From: Algibacter miyuki
GTDB lineage: Bacteria; Bacteroidota; Bacteroidia; Flavobacteriales; Flavobacteriaceae
Strand: one strand, 5' to 3'
DNA: 64,000 nucleotides
NCBI RefSeq assembly: GCF_042427745.1
Contig: NZ_JBHMFA010000001.1
In this document: positions 27,090 to 37,041 of the stretch, in pieces
How the letters are laid out: each line of letters opens with the position of its first letter
Position numbering within the stretch: position 1 is the first letter of the stretch
Made by a program: the position numbers and the translations under genes
The notes under the pieces: model-generated
What the model saw: the letters and a program-made list of their open reading frames with translations, nothing else
Database searches by the model: none
Told to the model about the DNA's origin: nothing

Positions 27090-29393
27090 TTATTTTTTAT
27101 TTAATGAACCGTCGAACTTATACGTTTTTCCAGCTTTTGTGTCAAATTCTATCGTATTTCCGTTGTATTCTAAAACACAAGGTGTTCCTTTTTTAGATGT
27201 AATTTCAACGTATTCTAATTTTGAATTTTTCCAAGAGAAAGCCAACTCAAAACCACCTCTAGCAACAATACCTTTTACTTCTCCATCGGCTAAAGCATTT
27301 GGTAAGGCAGGTAGTAATTCTATTTTATCTAAATGACTTTGTATTAACATTTCTAAAATACCTGAAGCACCACCAAAGTTTCCATCAATTTGAAATGGTG
27401 GATGCGCATCAAAAAGGTTAGGGTAGGAGCCTCCTCTAATTTTGCGTTCCGGAATTTCTGCCGGACTTAATAATACATTCAATAATTTATAAGCGCGATT
27501 TCCATCTTTAAAACGAGACCAGAAATTAACTTTCCATGCTAAACTCCAACCTGTGCCGTTATCACCTCTAAATTCTAAAGATTGTTTTGCAGCTTTCATT
27601 AATTCAGGAGTGTCTTCGTAATTAATTTCGCTTCCAGGGTATACCGACCATAAGTGAGATACGTGTCTGTGATGATTTTCTGGATTATCTTTATCTTCTA
27701 ACCATTCTTGCAATTGCCCGTGTTTACCTATTTGGTTTGGTGCAATTTTAGGAATCATAGTCGTTAGTTTATCAGCGAAAGCTTCATCTGTTTTCAAGAT
27801 TGAAGATGCTTCAACAACACTTTTGAAAAGGGCTCTTATGATTTGGTGATCCATCGTTGGACCAGCCACTAAACCACCAATTTCTGGGGATGTAGATGGC
27901 GTACTTATCAGGTAACCTGTTTTTGGATCTTCAACTAAAAAATCGGTATAGAAAAGCGCCGACTCTTTCATTGAAGCATAATTGTTCTTTAAAAAAGTTT
28001 CATCTTTTGTAAATAAGTAATGTTCCCAAATATGCGAACAAAGCCACGCACTACCAGATAACCAAAGTCCGTGATTAGAGTGGTTTACTGGAGCAGCACC
28101 TCTCCAAATATCTACGTTGTGGTGTACATTCCAACCCTTAGCGCCGTAATGTTCTTTAGCCACGTTTTTTCCGGTTTCAGAAACATCTTTTATAAAATCG
28201 AAAAGTGGTTCGTGACATTCACTAAGGTTAGCAATTTCAACTGGCCAATAATTCATTTCTAAATTAATATTGGTGGTGTAACTACTAAACCAAGGTGGCG
28301 TTAATTTATGATTCCAAATACCTTGTAACGTTGGTGGCTTGGTTCCTGGACGGCTACTCGCTATCATTAAATAACGGGCATATTGTACGTAAAGAGCAAT
28401 TAATTGCGGATCGCTTGGGTTTTTCCAGAAGTCGAAAATACGCTTGTCGGTGGTGTTTGCCGATTTTCCATTATCACCAAAATCAATATCAAAACGATTG
28501 TATAGCGATTGATAATCTTTTAGGTGTAGTTTTTTTACTTTTTTATAATTTTCTGAAGCAACACGTGCTAAAGTATTTTTTGTGATGTTTTCAGGATTTC
28601 CCGAAACATCATTGTATTTAATATAGTTGGTTGCTGCTGTTAAAAATATGGTTGCTTTTGATGCGTTGGAAATTTGAAGTTTTCCGTTTACGGTTTCAAT
28701 AGTACCATTAGTTTGAATGTTTAAAGTGGCAACGCCTCTTAGTGCGCCATCTTTAACTTGAACCTTTAAGGTTTGTGTGTTTCCAACGGTTTCTACCGTT
28801 TTATCTTCGTGAAGGGCATCTAACCATAAATCGAAATTAAGTGCTTTAGATTTACTAGAGGTTAAATTAATAGCAATAATTTGTGATGGGTAACTAGAGA
28901 ATACTTCTCTTTTAAAATCCACACCATTTACAGAATATGCGACTTTGGTAATGGCTTCTTCTATGTTTAATTCTCTGGTGTAATTTGTGTAGTTTTCATG
29001 ACCTTTAAAAGCAATGTAAATATCACCAAAAGGTTGGTAAGGCTGTTGCTTTAAAGGCGTACTCATAAACTCTTGCATGGCTAAGTTTTGAGCATCTACT
29101 TGTTTGCCATTAGTTAATAGTTGGCGGATAGTGTCTAAATATTTGTAAGCTCCTTTATGCGCATAATCATGCGGTTTTCCGGCCCAAAGTGTTTCTTCGT
29201 TAAACTGAATATGTTCTTCTGGTACACCTCCAAAAACCATAGCGCCAAGGCTACCATTTCCAATAGGTAAAGCTTCTGTCCACTCAGCAGCAGGAGACTC
29301 ATAAGTTAATTTATGAGTCTCTTGTGCATGAATTGTGGCTACACATAATAGAATAGATATACAGCCAATAATTGTGTTTTTATTCAATTTCAT
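27090..29393 (-). CDS. GH95 alpha-L-fucosidase (or alpha-L-galactosidase)
   Basis: A 767-residue exported GH95 enzyme (signal peptide ending I-H-A-Q). The N-terminal super-beta-sandwich starts Y-E-S-P-A-A-E-W-T-E-A-L-P-I-G-N-G-S-L-G-A-M-V-F-G-G. The (alpha/alpha)6 barrel has T-N-I-N-L-E-M-N-Y-W-P (the Asn residues that activate water), S-T-P-S-T-S-P-E with the acid, and Q-I-D-G-N-F-G-G-A-S-G. GH95 inverts and typically prefers alpha-1,2-fucose; some members act on alpha-L-galactose. Together with the three GH29 enzymes it covers several fucose linkages. A sulfatase lies on each side. Confidence 0.93.
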   Translation of the reverse strand: MKLNKNTIIGCISILLCVATIHAQETHKLTYESPAAEWTEALPIGNGSLGAMVFGGVPEEHIQFNEETLWAGKPHDYAHKGAYKYLDTIRQLLTNGKQVDAQNLAMQEFMSTPLKQQPYQPFGDIYIAFKGHENYTNYTRELNIEEAITKVAYSVNGVDFKREVFSSYPSQIIAINLTSSKSKALNFDLWLDALHEDKTVETVGNTQTLKVQVKDGALRGVATLNIQTNGTIETVNGKLQISNASKATIFLTAATNYIKYNDVSGNPENITKNTLARVASENYKKVKKLHLKDYQSLYNRFDIDFGDNGKSANTTDKRIFDFWKNPSDPQLIALYVQYARYLMIASSRPGTKPPTLQGIWNHKLTPPWFSSYTTNINLEMNYWPVEIANLSECHEPLFDFIKDVSETGKNVAKEHYGAKGWNVHHNVDIWRGAAPVNHSNHGLWLSGSAWLCSHIWEHYLFTKDETFLKNNYASMKESALFYTDFLVEDPKTGYLISTPSTSPEIGGLVAGPTMDHQIIRALFKSVVEASSILKTDEAFADKLTTMIPKIAPNQIGKHGQLQEWLEDKDNPENHHRHVSHLWSVYPGSEINYEDTPELMKAAKQSLEFRGDNGTGWSLAWKVNFWSRFKDGNRAYKLLNVLLSPAEIPERKIRGGSYPNLFDAHPPFQIDGNFGGASGILEMLIQSHLDKIELLPALPNALADGEVKGIVARGGFELAFSWKNSKLEYVEITSKKGTPCVLEYNGNTIEFDTKAGKTYKFDGSLNKK

Positions 29394-29437
29394 ATTTGTT
29401 TTATTTAGTCTATTCTATAAATGTTTAGTGTTATCAA

Positions 29438-31066
29438 TTAATCATTCCAATGTTGCGCAATGATTTGGTGTATTTCAGGGTTATCAGCATCAACGTCGCC
29501 TAAAGCTTTTCTTTGGTTTAAGATTTCAGCTTTAAATTCTTTAATAATGTCTTGATATTCTGGGTCGTTATAAGCATTATGAACTTCGTTCGGGTCTTTT
29601 TCTAAATCGTAAAAATCCCAGTATTTTGTTGGTTGTTCATCTGCAGAATAGTTGTTCGATTTAAGTCCATTTCCATAAAAGAAAGCCAATTTGTAACGCT
29701 CGCCACGGATACCAAAATGTCCTGGTCTGTCTTTGGAATGATCCCAGTAACGGTAGTATCCAAACTTACGCCAATCGGCAGGTGTGTTGCCTTTTAAGTT
29801 TTCACGGAAGGAATGCCCTTGCATGGTTTCAGGATATTCTAAGCCTGCGTAATCTGCAAATAAAGCTGAGAAATCGGCATTTTCAATAAGGTCATCATTT
29901 CTAGTTCCAGGAGCAATTTCTTTTGGATATCTAATTACAAATGGCATGTGGATAGACTCTTCGAAAATTAAACGTTTGTCAAAGAAACCGTGCTCTCCAA
30001 GGAAATAACCTTGATCGGCAGTGTAGATTACGATAGTGTTTTCAGCTAAACCCGATTTGTCTAAATAATCTAATATTTTACCAATATTATCATCTATAGC
30101 TGCACCGCAACGCATAAAATCTTTAACGTATTTTTGGTAAGTTTTGTAACGCGCTTGCATGTTATCTAAACCGTCTACATCAAAAGGTAATTCTGGATAT
30201 TGCATGTAACCCGGAACATTATCAGGGTCTTTGGAAGCAACTAAATATCTATTTTTTAAACTATCAATAGATTGTCCGTTGAAAGAACGCCCGGTTGTAG
30301 ATGGACCTTCATCGTAAAATGTAGCAGGCACTGGAATATCTTGATCACGGTATAAATCATTAAAACGCTCAGGATAATCAAAAGGTTCGTGCGTCGCTTT
30401 AAAGTGACACATAGCCATAAATGGTTTAGACTCGTCACGGTTTTCGATCCAATCAATTGCCATATCCGAAATAACATCGGTACTAAAACCTTTATATTCT
30501 TTTCCTCCTTCAGTATAATCTTGCCAGTTTTCTTTAGTTTTTAAAACCGGATCCCAATAGCGACCTTGACCAGGTAAAACGCAGTAATAATCGAATTCTG
30601 ATGTTGGTTCTTGTTTCATGTGCCATTTACCAATAACCGAAGTTTGATAGCCACCACGTTGCATAACACCTGCAATTGTTGGATGATTTGGTGATAAACC
30701 AGCGCCCAAAGTAGTTACGCCGTTAATGTGGCTGTATTGCCCCGTTAAAATGGTTGCGCGGCTTGGTGTACAAATAGAATTAGATACTAAACAGTTGTCT
30801 AAAACCATACCTTCTTTAGCTAAACGCTGTATGTTTGGCGTGTGTACATAGTCTTTTAAAATACCATCATAAATTCCCCAGGCTTGAGACGTATGGTCAT
30901 CGGCCATGATGAAAAGAATGTTTGGTCGTTCTTGTTGTTTTTCTGCCGTTTTTTCGGCGACTTTGTCCTTACATCCTGTTATGGTAAGACAGCCAAAAAC
31001 AGCCAAAAGACCTAATCGTGATAATGTGTTCATCGTTTTAAAAAGTTTAATTGATTTATTCGACAA
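29438..31066 (-). CDS. S1-type sulfatase lipoprotein, N-acetylglucosamine-6-sulfatase-like (CTPSR)
   Basis: A 542-residue sulfatase with a lipobox (T-I-T-G-C, Cys32). D56-D57 in M-A-D-D-H, formylglycine precursor Cys99 in S-I-C-T-P-S-R-A-T-I-L-T-G-Q-Y-S-H-I-N-G and a C-terminal DUF4976-like region (W-D-F-Y-D-L-E-K-D-P-N-E-V-H-N) are present. The T-G-Q-Y-S-H-I-N-G signature resembles the S1_11 group, which includes GlcNAc-6-O-sulfatases; this is a suggestion only. A second ATG at 31033 would give a shorter signal peptide and may be the real start. The gene is 18 bases after the longer GH29 gene. Confidence 0.92.
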   Translation of the reverse strand: MSNKSIKLFKTMNTLSRLGLLAVFGCLTITGCKDKVAEKTAEKQQERPNILFIMADDHTSQAWGIYDGILKDYVHTPNIQRLAKEGMVLDNCLVSNSICTPSRATILTGQYSHINGVTTLGAGLSPNHPTIAGVMQRGGYQTSVIGKWHMKQEPTSEFDYYCVLPGQGRYWDPVLKTKENWQDYTEGGKEYKGFSTDVISDMAIDWIENRDESKPFMAMCHFKATHEPFDYPERFNDLYRDQDIPVPATFYDEGPSTTGRSFNGQSIDSLKNRYLVASKDPDNVPGYMQYPELPFDVDGLDNMQARYKTYQKYVKDFMRCGAAIDDNIGKILDYLDKSGLAENTIVIYTADQGYFLGEHGFFDKRLIFEESIHMPFVIRYPKEIAPGTRNDDLIENADFSALFADYAGLEYPETMQGHSFRENLKGNTPADWRKFGYYRYWDHSKDRPGHFGIRGERYKLAFFYGNGLKSNNYSADEQPTKYWDFYDLEKDPNEVHNAYNDPEYQDIIKEFKAEILNQRKALGDVDADNPEIHQIIAQHWND

Positions 31067-31084
31067 CTAAGATATTCTATTCTA

Positions 31085-32746
31085 TTAAAATTTTGTACCC
31101 TTAAACTTACCTTTTAATACTATCGGGTAGCTTTTTCCATTTATCGCAGGAATAGTTATACTTGTATGTGTTTTATTTTGCGAAAACTTGATCTTTTCAT
31201 TAGAATCTAGGCGGTGAAGGCTTTTTAATTTTCCTGGATTCATTGTGTTTTGTAAACCCAATGTAGGAATGATAAGTTCTCCTTTTTTAGGATTCATAAT
31301 GGTGATATAAAAAACATCATCTTTTGTTGTAAATCGAACTTCATCACTAGAAAAAGATGCGCTTGCGGTAGTGCGTTGGTTGTAATGTTCGCCTTTTTTT
31401 GTTTTTTCGGCAATATCATCACCGGCGTTTCTAATTTCGCCGTTGGACCCTAAAACAATTTCGCCTCGAATACTTTTACCATCGCCATAGACTTTCCACG
31501 GGCGGGTATTGTAAATAGCTTCGCCGTTTATTTTTAACCAATCGCCAACGGTTTCAATAATTACTTTTAGTTCCGGAGGAATTGTGCCGTCTGGTTTTAA
31601 TTCAATATTTAATAATAAATTACCATTCTTGCTAACCGCTTCAATAAGCATTTCTAAAATGGTACGTGCGTTGTGCGTTAAGTGTCTGTCGGTTTTGTAA
31701 AACCAATCGGTAAAAGTAATTTCCGATTGCCAAGGTTCGGTTCTAAGGGTGTTGCTTCCTCCAGATTCAACTTCGTTTACCGTGCCTTTTTCTTGTCTTT
31801 TTAAAAGCATTACCGCTTGTACAGAACCGTTTTTATTGTAATTATTTTGATATAATGTACGTGCTACTTCTTTGCCATATTCACCATAAGTAAAACTGAA
31901 TCCGTCGTTATACAGTAAATCTGGGTTGTATTTGTTAACTAGTTCTAAGTGGCGTTTTAACCAGTTTTTCTTTATGTTTTCAATAACTTCTGGTGTACGA
32001 TCTTCTGGTACGGGACCGTATAGATCTGCAGGATCTAAACCTTCCCACCATTTTCCTTTGCCATCGGCTTTTGTTAATCGGCCGTCATAATGAACGCCTG
32101 CGTATTTACCCGTTTTATCTGCTCCAAAGGCAGGTTGCCACCAATTTAAAAAACGATCGTCATGGCTGGTAACGCCAAACTTTAGGCCTGCGTTACGTGT
32201 TGCTTTTTCAAAAGCGCCAATAATATCTTTTTTAGGACCAACATTTACCGAATTCCATGGATGAAAAGAAGAGTCGAATAAATCAAAATGATCATGATGA
32301 TTTGCCAAGGCTACAATATATTTTGCGCCATTTTCTTTTGAAAAATTTATTAAATATTCAGCATCAAATTTTTCAGCTTTCCAAGTATTAATAACGTCTT
32401 TAAAACCGAATTCTGAAGGATGACCATAGGTTTGTAAATGATACGGATTGGCCATTTTTCCAAACTTTTGGCGACCAACATCTTTCATGTACATATGGCG
32501 TGCATACCAACCGCCACCTTGTTCAGGTACAGCTTGTGGTCCCCAATGAAACCAGATTCCGAATTTAGCATCACGAAACCATTCTGGACATTCATATTGA
32601 TTAGCAAGTTCATCCCAAGACAAATTTTTATCTTGAGCTTGTGTATATTGCGTTGTACACAGAACAAACATAACCATGAAAAGCGCGTTTATAAAAACAG
32701 GCTTTTTAAGGTTTAATGCTAATATATTTGAATGGCTTAAAATCAT
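31085..32746 (-). CDS. GH29 alpha-L-fucosidase (long form)
   Basis: A 553-residue exported fucosidase; the signal peptide probably ends T-Q-A-Q, about residue 38. It carries K-F-G-I-W-F-H-W-G-P at 61-70, A-N-H-H-D-H-F near 148, and nucleophile Asp281 in L-L-Y-N-D-G-F. An insertion of about 60 residues in the barrel (W-W-Q-P-A-F-G to P-V-P-E-D-R, about 202-250) and a C-terminal beta-sandwich make it longer than the other two GH29 enzymes. This resembles a divergent GH29 group. It adjoins its upstream sulfatase gene without a gap (32746/32747), so the two are surely cotranscribed. Confidence 0.93.
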   Translation of the reverse strand: MILSHSNILALNLKKPVFINALFMVMFVLCTTQYTQAQDKNLSWDELANQYECPEWFRDAKFGIWFHWGPQAVPEQGGGWYARHMYMKDVGRQKFGKMANPYHLQTYGHPSEFGFKDVINTWKAEKFDAEYLINFSKENGAKYIVALANHHDHFDLFDSSFHPWNSVNVGPKKDIIGAFEKATRNAGLKFGVTSHDDRFLNWWQPAFGADKTGKYAGVHYDGRLTKADGKGKWWEGLDPADLYGPVPEDRTPEVIENIKKNWLKRHLELVNKYNPDLLYNDGFSFTYGEYGKEVARTLYQNNYNKNGSVQAVMLLKRQEKGTVNEVESGGSNTLRTEPWQSEITFTDWFYKTDRHLTHNARTILEMLIEAVSKNGNLLLNIELKPDGTIPPELKVIIETVGDWLKINGEAIYNTRPWKVYGDGKSIRGEIVLGSNGEIRNAGDDIAEKTKKGEHYNQRTTASASFSSDEVRFTTKDDVFYITIMNPKKGELIIPTLGLQNTMNPGKLKSLHRLDSNEKIKFSQNKTHTSITIPAINGKSYPIVLKGKFKGTKF

Positions 32747-34273
32747 TTATTTCTTTTTAAAGTTATAAGCTTCAATATCATCAAACAGTCCGAATTCATT
32801 TTTATTTAATCGAGCAGGATCGCCTGTTTCATCAATAAGAATTTGTAATTCCGTCATTAAATCATCTTTAACAGTAGCGAATTTTTCATCGTCTATTAAA
32901 TTATTTAACTCCCAAGCGTCTTCTTTTACATTGAATAATTGATAGGTAAACACCTCGTGTTTTGCACTTACAATTAATTTGTAATCGCCTTTACGAACCG
33001 CGCGGTGACCTCCACCAGGATTATGTTTTCTGTTTTTATTTAGTAAATCACCAGGCCAAGAATTATAGGCATAAAGCATACTGTTTCTTACTTCTTTCTT
33101 TTCTCCTGTTATAACTGGTGTTAAATCTTCAGTTTCGATAGACTCAGGAATTTCGAGTCCAGTTAAACCACATAAGGTAGGAAACACATCGTGCAAATAG
33201 GCTAGGGCGTCGGTTTTTTGATTTTTAGGAATGTTTGGTCCGCAAAAAATTAAAGGTACACCAACACTATGTTCATACACATTTTGTTTTCCTAATAAAC
33301 CATGTTGTCCTAAAGCTAAGCCGTTATCTCCTGCAAACACGATAATAGTATTTTCTGCTTGTCCAGAAGCTTCTAGCGCTTTTAAAACGCGACCAATTTG
33401 AGCATCGGTAGCGGTAATCATGGCGTAATAATCTGATATTTCTTTTTGAATAATAGCTTCTGTTCTTGGAAAAGGCGCTAAAACTTCATCTCTAATTTTA
33501 TCATCAGCAATTTCAAAGGGATGCTTAGGCATAAAGTTTGCGGGCACTTTCATGTCTTCTGGAGAGTACATATCATGAAATTCCTGAGGGGCTGTTCTTG
33601 GATCGTGAGGCGCAGTAAAAGCCACATACATTAAAAACGGATCCTTTTCTTTATAACTATCTAAGAAACCAACAGCGGCATCTGCAAAAACTTCACTACT
33701 GAATTTTTCTTTATCCTGATAAGCTGCAGACCATCCTGTTTCTGGCGTATAATCTTTTACTTTAGTTCCAAAATGTGTAGTCATACCTCCTAAAAAGGCT
33801 GATTTTATTTGATTGAAACCACGCTCTAGCCAAATTTCACCGTTGTGTTGTTTTCCGGTAGCAAAGGTTTCGTAGCCATTAGCTTTAAAATATTCTGGAA
33901 AGGTTAATAAATCACTTTTTCCTTTTTCTTCCTTCGGAAAAGCGAATTGTGCGTAAACATTCGGTTCAATATTAAAATAGTGACGCCCCGTCATTAACAT
34001 CGCTCTACTTGGAGAGCAAACAGCTGCTGTTGTAGCTCCTAGAATATATGAATTGGTAAACGATGTTCCATTTTCTACTAACTTATCCATGTTAGGTGTT
34101 TTTACACCGTATTTGTGCATGGCTTCTATTGTACCAGCGCGCTGATCGTCTGTAAATAAGAAAAGTATGTTTGGTTTTTGGGCTACAGTTTCTTTAGTTT
34201 TTGGATTTTCTTTACAACCTGTTGCTATTAATGCAAAAAGAATAAGGTTGTAAAATATGGTTTTGTTAGGCAT
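32747..34273 (-). CDS. S1-type sulfatase lipoprotein (CSPSR)
   Basis: A 508-residue sulfatase with a lipobox (I-A-T-G-C, Cys20). D42-D43 in F-T-D-D-Q-R, formylglycine precursor Cys86 in A-V-C-S-P-S-R-A-M-L-M-T-G-R, the variant block A-T-G-K-Q-H-N-G-E (most sulfatases have G-K-W-H) and V-F-A-G-D-N-G-L-A-L-G-Q-H-G-L-L-G-K are seen. The G-K-Q-H-N-G variant separates it from the other five sulfatases, so a different sugar or sulfate position is likely. The stop abuts the long GH29 gene. Confidence 0.92.
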   Translation of the reverse strand: MPNKTIFYNLILFALIATGCKENPKTKETVAQKPNILFLFTDDQRAGTIEAMHKYGVKTPNMDKLVENGTSFTNSYILGATTAAVCSPSRAMLMTGRHYFNIEPNVYAQFAFPKEEKGKSDLLTFPEYFKANGYETFATGKQHNGEIWLERGFNQIKSAFLGGMTTHFGTKVKDYTPETGWSAAYQDKEKFSSEVFADAAVGFLDSYKEKDPFLMYVAFTAPHDPRTAPQEFHDMYSPEDMKVPANFMPKHPFEIADDKIRDEVLAPFPRTEAIIQKEISDYYAMITATDAQIGRVLKALEASGQAENTIIVFAGDNGLALGQHGLLGKQNVYEHSVGVPLIFCGPNIPKNQKTDALAYLHDVFPTLCGLTGLEIPESIETEDLTPVITGEKKEVRNSMLYAYNSWPGDLLNKNRKHNPGGGHRAVRKGDYKLIVSAKHEVFTYQLFNVKEDAWELNNLIDDEKFATVKDDLMTELQILIDETGDPARLNKNEFGLFDDIEAYNFKKK

Positions 34274-34295
34274 GGTTATGTGTTGTGAAATAATT

Positions 34296-35354
34296 TTACT
34301 CTTCTTTAGCTAGCATTTTGCCAACTTGTTTTAAAATTTTAGCAGATTCTTTTGGTACATTTCCATCTCCATCTGGGCCAATGTTTAGCAAGAAATTCCC
34401 GCCTTTTCTGTTGATATCTTTAAGTTTCTCATAAACCACTTCTGGACTTTTCCATGCGGTGTCTTTTATTTTGAAACCCCAAGAATCGTTCATGGTGTAG
34501 CAAGCTTCCCAATAATGTTTTAAAGTAGAATCGGGATGAAATTGTTCTGGCGTACCAAAATCTTTTTTGAATTTATCACGTTTTGAAACCCGGTTGTTAA
34601 TGATAACGCTTGGTTTTAAGGTTCTGATGTATTGATATAAATCGTTACCATCTTCTTCGGTCCACCAATGTGTCCAATCGGCATCGAACCAAATAATTTC
34701 GCTATCGTAATTTTCGACAAGCTCCTTAATTTGGTTTTTCATGTAGGTGACATACTCTTCTTTTCTGCCATCCTTCATGGTGGTTAAGCCCCAGTTTTTA
34801 CGCTTTTCTTCTTCGTTATATTCCACCGTTTGAGATGGATGATGCCAATCTATGATGCTGTAATAGGTGCCAAAATGTAAACCGCCTTTTTTGCAAGCAT
34901 CCGCAAGTTCTTTTACCAAATCGCGACCTTTCATTGGGCTTTCAGCAATATCGAAATCGGTGTATTCGGAATCCCATAGGCAAAAACCTTCGTGGTGTTT
35001 AGTAGTAATCACCAAATATTTCATGCCAGCTTTTTTAGCCAGCTTTACAATGTTATCGGCATCAAAATCTTTAGGATTCCAAGTGTTTATTAACGTTGCA
35101 TATTCTTCCGAAGAAATATTTTGATTTCCTTGAATCCATTCGGCGTAGCGCCCTTCATCATTACCTTTGTAAATACCGCCTAACTGACTGTACAAACCAA
35201 AATGAATAAACATGCCATATTTAGCATCTGTAAACCATTGCATTCTTTTAGTGAAATCGGCTTCAGATTCTTCTAAATAATTAACATTTTCCTGAGCAAA
35301 TCCAGAGGTTGTTAATAATAGAAGCATCAATAAAATGGCGTGTTTTTTTTGCAC
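34296..35354 (-). CDS. GH29 alpha-L-fucosidase (single-domain short form)
   Basis: A 352-residue exported fucosidase (signal peptide ending S-G-F-A-Q, about residue 21) made of the catalytic barrel only; the usual C-terminal beta-sandwich is missing. Landmarks: M-F-I-H-F-G at 48-53 (Phe replaces the usual Trp of H-W-G), T-K-H-H-E-G-F at 118-124, and nucleophile Asp224 in I-I-W-F-D-A-D-W-T. F-L-L-N-I-G-P-D-G-D-G-N-V-P is near the C-terminus. Barrel-only GH29 enzymes occur, so this is not obviously a truncation. It lies 22 bases before the sulfatase start and 11 after the next sulfatase stop. Confidence 0.93.
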   Translation of the reverse strand: MQKKHAILLMLLLLTTSGFAQENVNYLEESEADFTKRMQWFTDAKYGMFIHFGLYSQLGGIYKGNDEGRYAEWIQGNQNISSEEYATLINTWNPKDFDADNIVKLAKKAGMKYLVITTKHHEGFCLWDSEYTDFDIAESPMKGRDLVKELADACKKGGLHFGTYYSIIDWHHPSQTVEYNEEEKRKNWGLTTMKDGRKEEYVTYMKNQIKELVENYDSEIIWFDADWTHWWTEEDGNDLYQYIRTLKPSVIINNRVSKRDKFKKDFGTPEQFHPDSTLKHYWEACYTMNDSWGFKIKDTAWKSPEVVYEKLKDINRKGGNFLLNIGPDGDGNVPKESAKILKQVGKMLAKEE

Positions 35355-35365
35355 AGTATGGTTTG

Positions 35366-36997
35366 TTAGTGGTTTATGTTTTTTGCGCTTAAATAATTTT
35401 CTAGGTTAGAAGCATTCAGCGCGTCACTATCTCCGTATTTGGTACGCATGTTTTCTAATTGTTTATGCATATCTGCTTGTACATCGGTATAAGCAGGATC
35501 GTTGTAAAGGTTATTCATTTCTGAAGGATCTTTTTCTAAATCGTATAATTCCCATTGTTCAATATCATAATAGAAATGAATCAATTTGTAACGTTCTGTT
35601 CTCACGCCGTAATGACGTTTTACATGATGTTCTCCAGGGAATTCGTAATAAGTATAGTAAATAGCATCACGCCATTCGCTAGCTTCACCGTTTACTAGTT
35701 TTCTGAACGATTCACCTTGAATGTCTTTAGGAATAGCAACACCTGCATAATCTAAAAATGTTGGCGCAAAATCTAAGTTCTGTACCATGCCATCAACAAC
35801 TGTACCTGCTTTGATTTCTTTTGGGTATTTCATTAAAAGTGGTGTTCTAAAAGACTCTTCGTACATGAAGCGTTTGTCGAACCAACCGTGTTCACCTAAA
35901 TAAAAACCTTGATCGGATGTGTAAACCACAATCGTGTTTTCTTCTAAACCGTTTTCTTTTAAATAATCTAAAACCTCACCAACACCATCATCTACGGACT
36001 GAATTGTTCTTAAATAATCGTGCATGTAACGGTTATATTTCCAAAGGGCAAGTTCTTTTCCTTTTAAGTTTTTGGCTTTGAAATCGGCTATAATAGGATC
36101 GTAATAGGCATCCCAAGCTGCTTTTTGTTCAGCATCCATTCTGTCGTAGCGGCTTTGAAAAACGTTTCTATACTTGGTTTTAATATCCCCTTCTTTATCA
36201 AGCATTTTTAAGTCGTACACTAAATCCATATCTTTATAGATACCCATTTCGTGCGCTGCTGCTGCTGGTCTTCCTTCGTAATCATCGAAAAAGTTTGCTG
36301 GCGGATCGAATGTTATGTCTTCAAAAAGGGTTAAGTATTTTTCCTCTGGCATCCAAGTTCTGTGTGGCGCTTTTTGGTGATATAGTAATAAAAAAGGCTT
36401 GTCTTTTTCGCGTTTATTTTCTAACCAGTTTAGAGCAATATCGGTAGTTACGTTGGTTACATAGCCAGGGATTGTTTTCTTTACACCGTTTTCAATAAAT
36501 TCAGGAGAATAGTATTGACCTTGACCAGGAAGCACGTTCGAGTAATCGAAACCTTGTGGCAAACCGTCCATATGGATTTTACCAATTAATGCGGTTTGAT
36601 ATCCTGATTTTTGGAGGCTCTTGGCAAAATTATCTTGATCCCAGTCAAACGCACTGATATTATCCACTTTTCCGTTTATAAAACTGTGTTTACCAGTAAG
36701 CATTACGGCTCTACTTGGCGCACAAATAGAATTGGTTACAAAACCTCTGTTGAAAAGCGCACCTTCGTTGGCTATTCTATCAATATTAGGCGTGTTGTTT
36801 AATCCATGACCATAAGCACTAATGGCTTGGTAAGCATGGTCGTCACTCATAATAAAAACAATGTTTGGTCGTTGCGGAGTTTCATCTTCAACTTTGGTTT
36901 TAGTTTCTTGTTTGCAACTAAAGCATAACATGAAAGCTGATAAAACCACCAAGTAGGAATTATTCAATTTTTTTGTGTTTAATATTTGTTTGACCAT
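35366..36997 (-). CDS. S1-type sulfatase lipoprotein, N-acetylglucosamine-6-sulfatase-like (CAPSR)
   Basis: A 543-residue sulfatase with a lipobox near Cys28 (C-F-S-C). D52-D53 in M-S-D-D-H-A, formylglycine precursor Cys92 in S-I-C-A-P-S-R-A-V-M-L-T-G-K-H-S-F-I-N-G, Y-T-S-D-Q-G-F-Y-L-G-E-H-G-W-F-D-K-R and a DUF4976-like C-terminus (W-E-L-Y-D-L-E-K-D-P-S-E-M-N-N-L) are present. It is related to the sulfatase at 29438-31066, probably an old duplication, and has the same T-G-K-x-S-x-I-N-G feature of S1_11-like enzymes. It is the second gene of block I, 44 bases after the transporter. Confidence 0.92.
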   Translation of the reverse strand: MVKQILNTKKLNNSYLVVLSAFMLCFSCKQETKTKVEDETPQRPNIVFIMSDDHAYQAISAYGHGLNNTPNIDRIANEGALFNRGFVTNSICAPSRAVMLTGKHSFINGKVDNISAFDWDQDNFAKSLQKSGYQTALIGKIHMDGLPQGFDYSNVLPGQGQYYSPEFIENGVKKTIPGYVTNVTTDIALNWLENKREKDKPFLLLYHQKAPHRTWMPEEKYLTLFEDITFDPPANFFDDYEGRPAAAAHEMGIYKDMDLVYDLKMLDKEGDIKTKYRNVFQSRYDRMDAEQKAAWDAYYDPIIADFKAKNLKGKELALWKYNRYMHDYLRTIQSVDDGVGEVLDYLKENGLEENTIVVYTSDQGFYLGEHGWFDKRFMYEESFRTPLLMKYPKEIKAGTVVDGMVQNLDFAPTFLDYAGVAIPKDIQGESFRKLVNGEASEWRDAIYYTYYEFPGEHHVKRHYGVRTERYKLIHFYYDIEQWELYDLEKDPSEMNNLYNDPAYTDVQADMHKQLENMRTKYGDSDALNASNLENYLSAKNINH

Positions 36998-37041
36998 TAT
37001 TTATTAATTGAATTATTAAAATGTGTTACACTATGAAAAGT

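Noticed and set aside
34296..35354. Short GH29 gene as a truncated pseudogene
   Set aside because: The catalytic barrel is complete, with nucleophile Asp224 and a signal peptide; single-domain GH29 enzymes exist and no remnant of the missing domain is found downstream.
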